NCBI GenBank assembly: GCA_025358885.1
Contig: JANYHW010000132.1
Location: 1-64,000 of the forward strand
Reading direction: 5' to 3'
Length of the DNA stretch: 64,000 nucleotides
From: Cytophagales bacterium
Lineage (GTDB): Bacteria > Bacteroidota > Bacteroidia > Cytophagales > Cyclobacteriaceae
The position numbers and the translations under genes are program-made. Of this stretch, positions 63,736 to 64,000 are shown piece after piece (position 1 is the stretch's first letter; each line of letters opens with the position of its first letter). The notes beneath the pieces are model-generated. The model saw only the letters and a list, made by a program, of their open reading frames with translations. It ran no database searches and was not told where the DNA came from.

Positions 63736-64000
63736 ATGAACATTTCCATGTTAGGCTCGGGGTTTATCGGGCGCTTTTATGCGGACTCCTTGCAGGGCTA
63801 CCGAAGCAAGGACAAGGTGGTGAGCATCTATTCGCGTAAAGAGGACAGCGCCAGAAAATTTGCTGCGGATTATCAAGTTCCCCATGTCACCACTTCGATG
63901 GAAGAATCGATTGCCCGCACGGAGGTTCAGGTGGTGTGCATCGCCCTGCCCAATGACCTGCATGAACAAGCTGTGATGTTGTGCTGCAAACACAAGAAGG
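63736..64000 (+). CDS. Gfo/Idh/MocA-family oxidoreductase (partial, C-terminus off the right edge)
   Basis: Only 88 residues are visible. The start ATG at 63736 is followed by MNISMLGSGFIGRFYADSL, a Rossmann GxGxxG loop. IYSRKEDSARKFAADY and VCIALPNDLHEQAV are typical of the N-terminal NAD(P) domain of Gfo/Idh/MocA oxidoreductases (the second carries the substrate-side xxPNxxH motif). The substrate cannot be judged from this part. Confidence 0.8.
   Translation, partial: MNISMLGSGFIGRFYADSLQGYRSKDKVVSIYSRKEDSARKFAADYQVPHVTTSMEESIARTEVQVVCIALPNDLHEQAVMLCCKHKK

Noticed and set aside
1-64000. tRNA, rRNA, CRISPR, phage or insertion-sequence features
   Set aside because: I looked through the intergenic gaps on both strands and saw no cloverleaf, repeat-spacer array or transposase. 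A covariance-model scan could still find something I missed.

Overview
The window looks like chromosomal core sequence of a gliding-type Bacteroidota, most likely a Cytophagales relative. The reasons are gldB, gldD and gldE, the gene order mutY-ssb-gldE-gldD, a short basic gene next to rng, TonB and triple-Y sensor proteins, and several promoters of the Bacteroidota type (TTG, 17-23 bases, TAnnTTTG). Start codons mostly lack purine-rich ribosome-binding sites, as is usual in this phylum. I saw no rRNA, tRNA, CRISPR array, insertion sequence or phage.

Left part (1-24 kb): the minus strand carries a partial PBP4-type carboxypeptidase, a DinB-like protein, a large triple-Y sensor, recG, gldD, gldE, ssb and mutY. 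From 10.1 kb the plus strand carries an HU protein, a TPR protein, a 29-residue basic protein, rng, htpG, a MORN-like protein, a phosphosugar isomerase and lipB. After these come thrC, a LysR regulator, an RsmI-like methyltransferase and metK. The minus-strand run acyl-CoA dehydrogenase, rpsU, Xer recombinase, hpf meets metK at a terminator.

Middle part (25-43 kb): ugd-uxs-rfbB-rfbA makes UDP-xylose and dTDP-4-keto-6-deoxyglucose. A glutaminyl-cyclase-like lipoprotein follows, then rimP-nusA-infB with a clear promoter and leader hairpin. lemA is broken by a stop codon and a frameshift, next to 1.2 kb of non-coding or decayed DNA. Then come an RlmI-type methyltransferase, a MORN lipoprotein, a DegP-like protease, a YodC-like miniprotein and ispH, which appears to lack a normal start codon.

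Right part (43-64 kb): a TonB receptor, an ECF sigma factor with a partner membrane protein, an FtsX-like permease, an overlapping yqeY-cvpA-hydrolase-CBS operon and pdxJ. Beyond these are three AhpD-like paralogues, two of them in an operon with an MFS carrier and a DUF3179 protein, plus a 2H phosphoesterase, a zinc alcohol dehydrogenase, a deoxynucleoside kinase, gldB, a nucleoside transporter and a partial oxidoreductase.

The best candidates for something undescribed are the AhpD/MFS/DUF3179 operon, the 392-base inverted-repeat cassette between gldD and recG with a possible 34-residue membrane peptide, and the non-AUG start of ispH.
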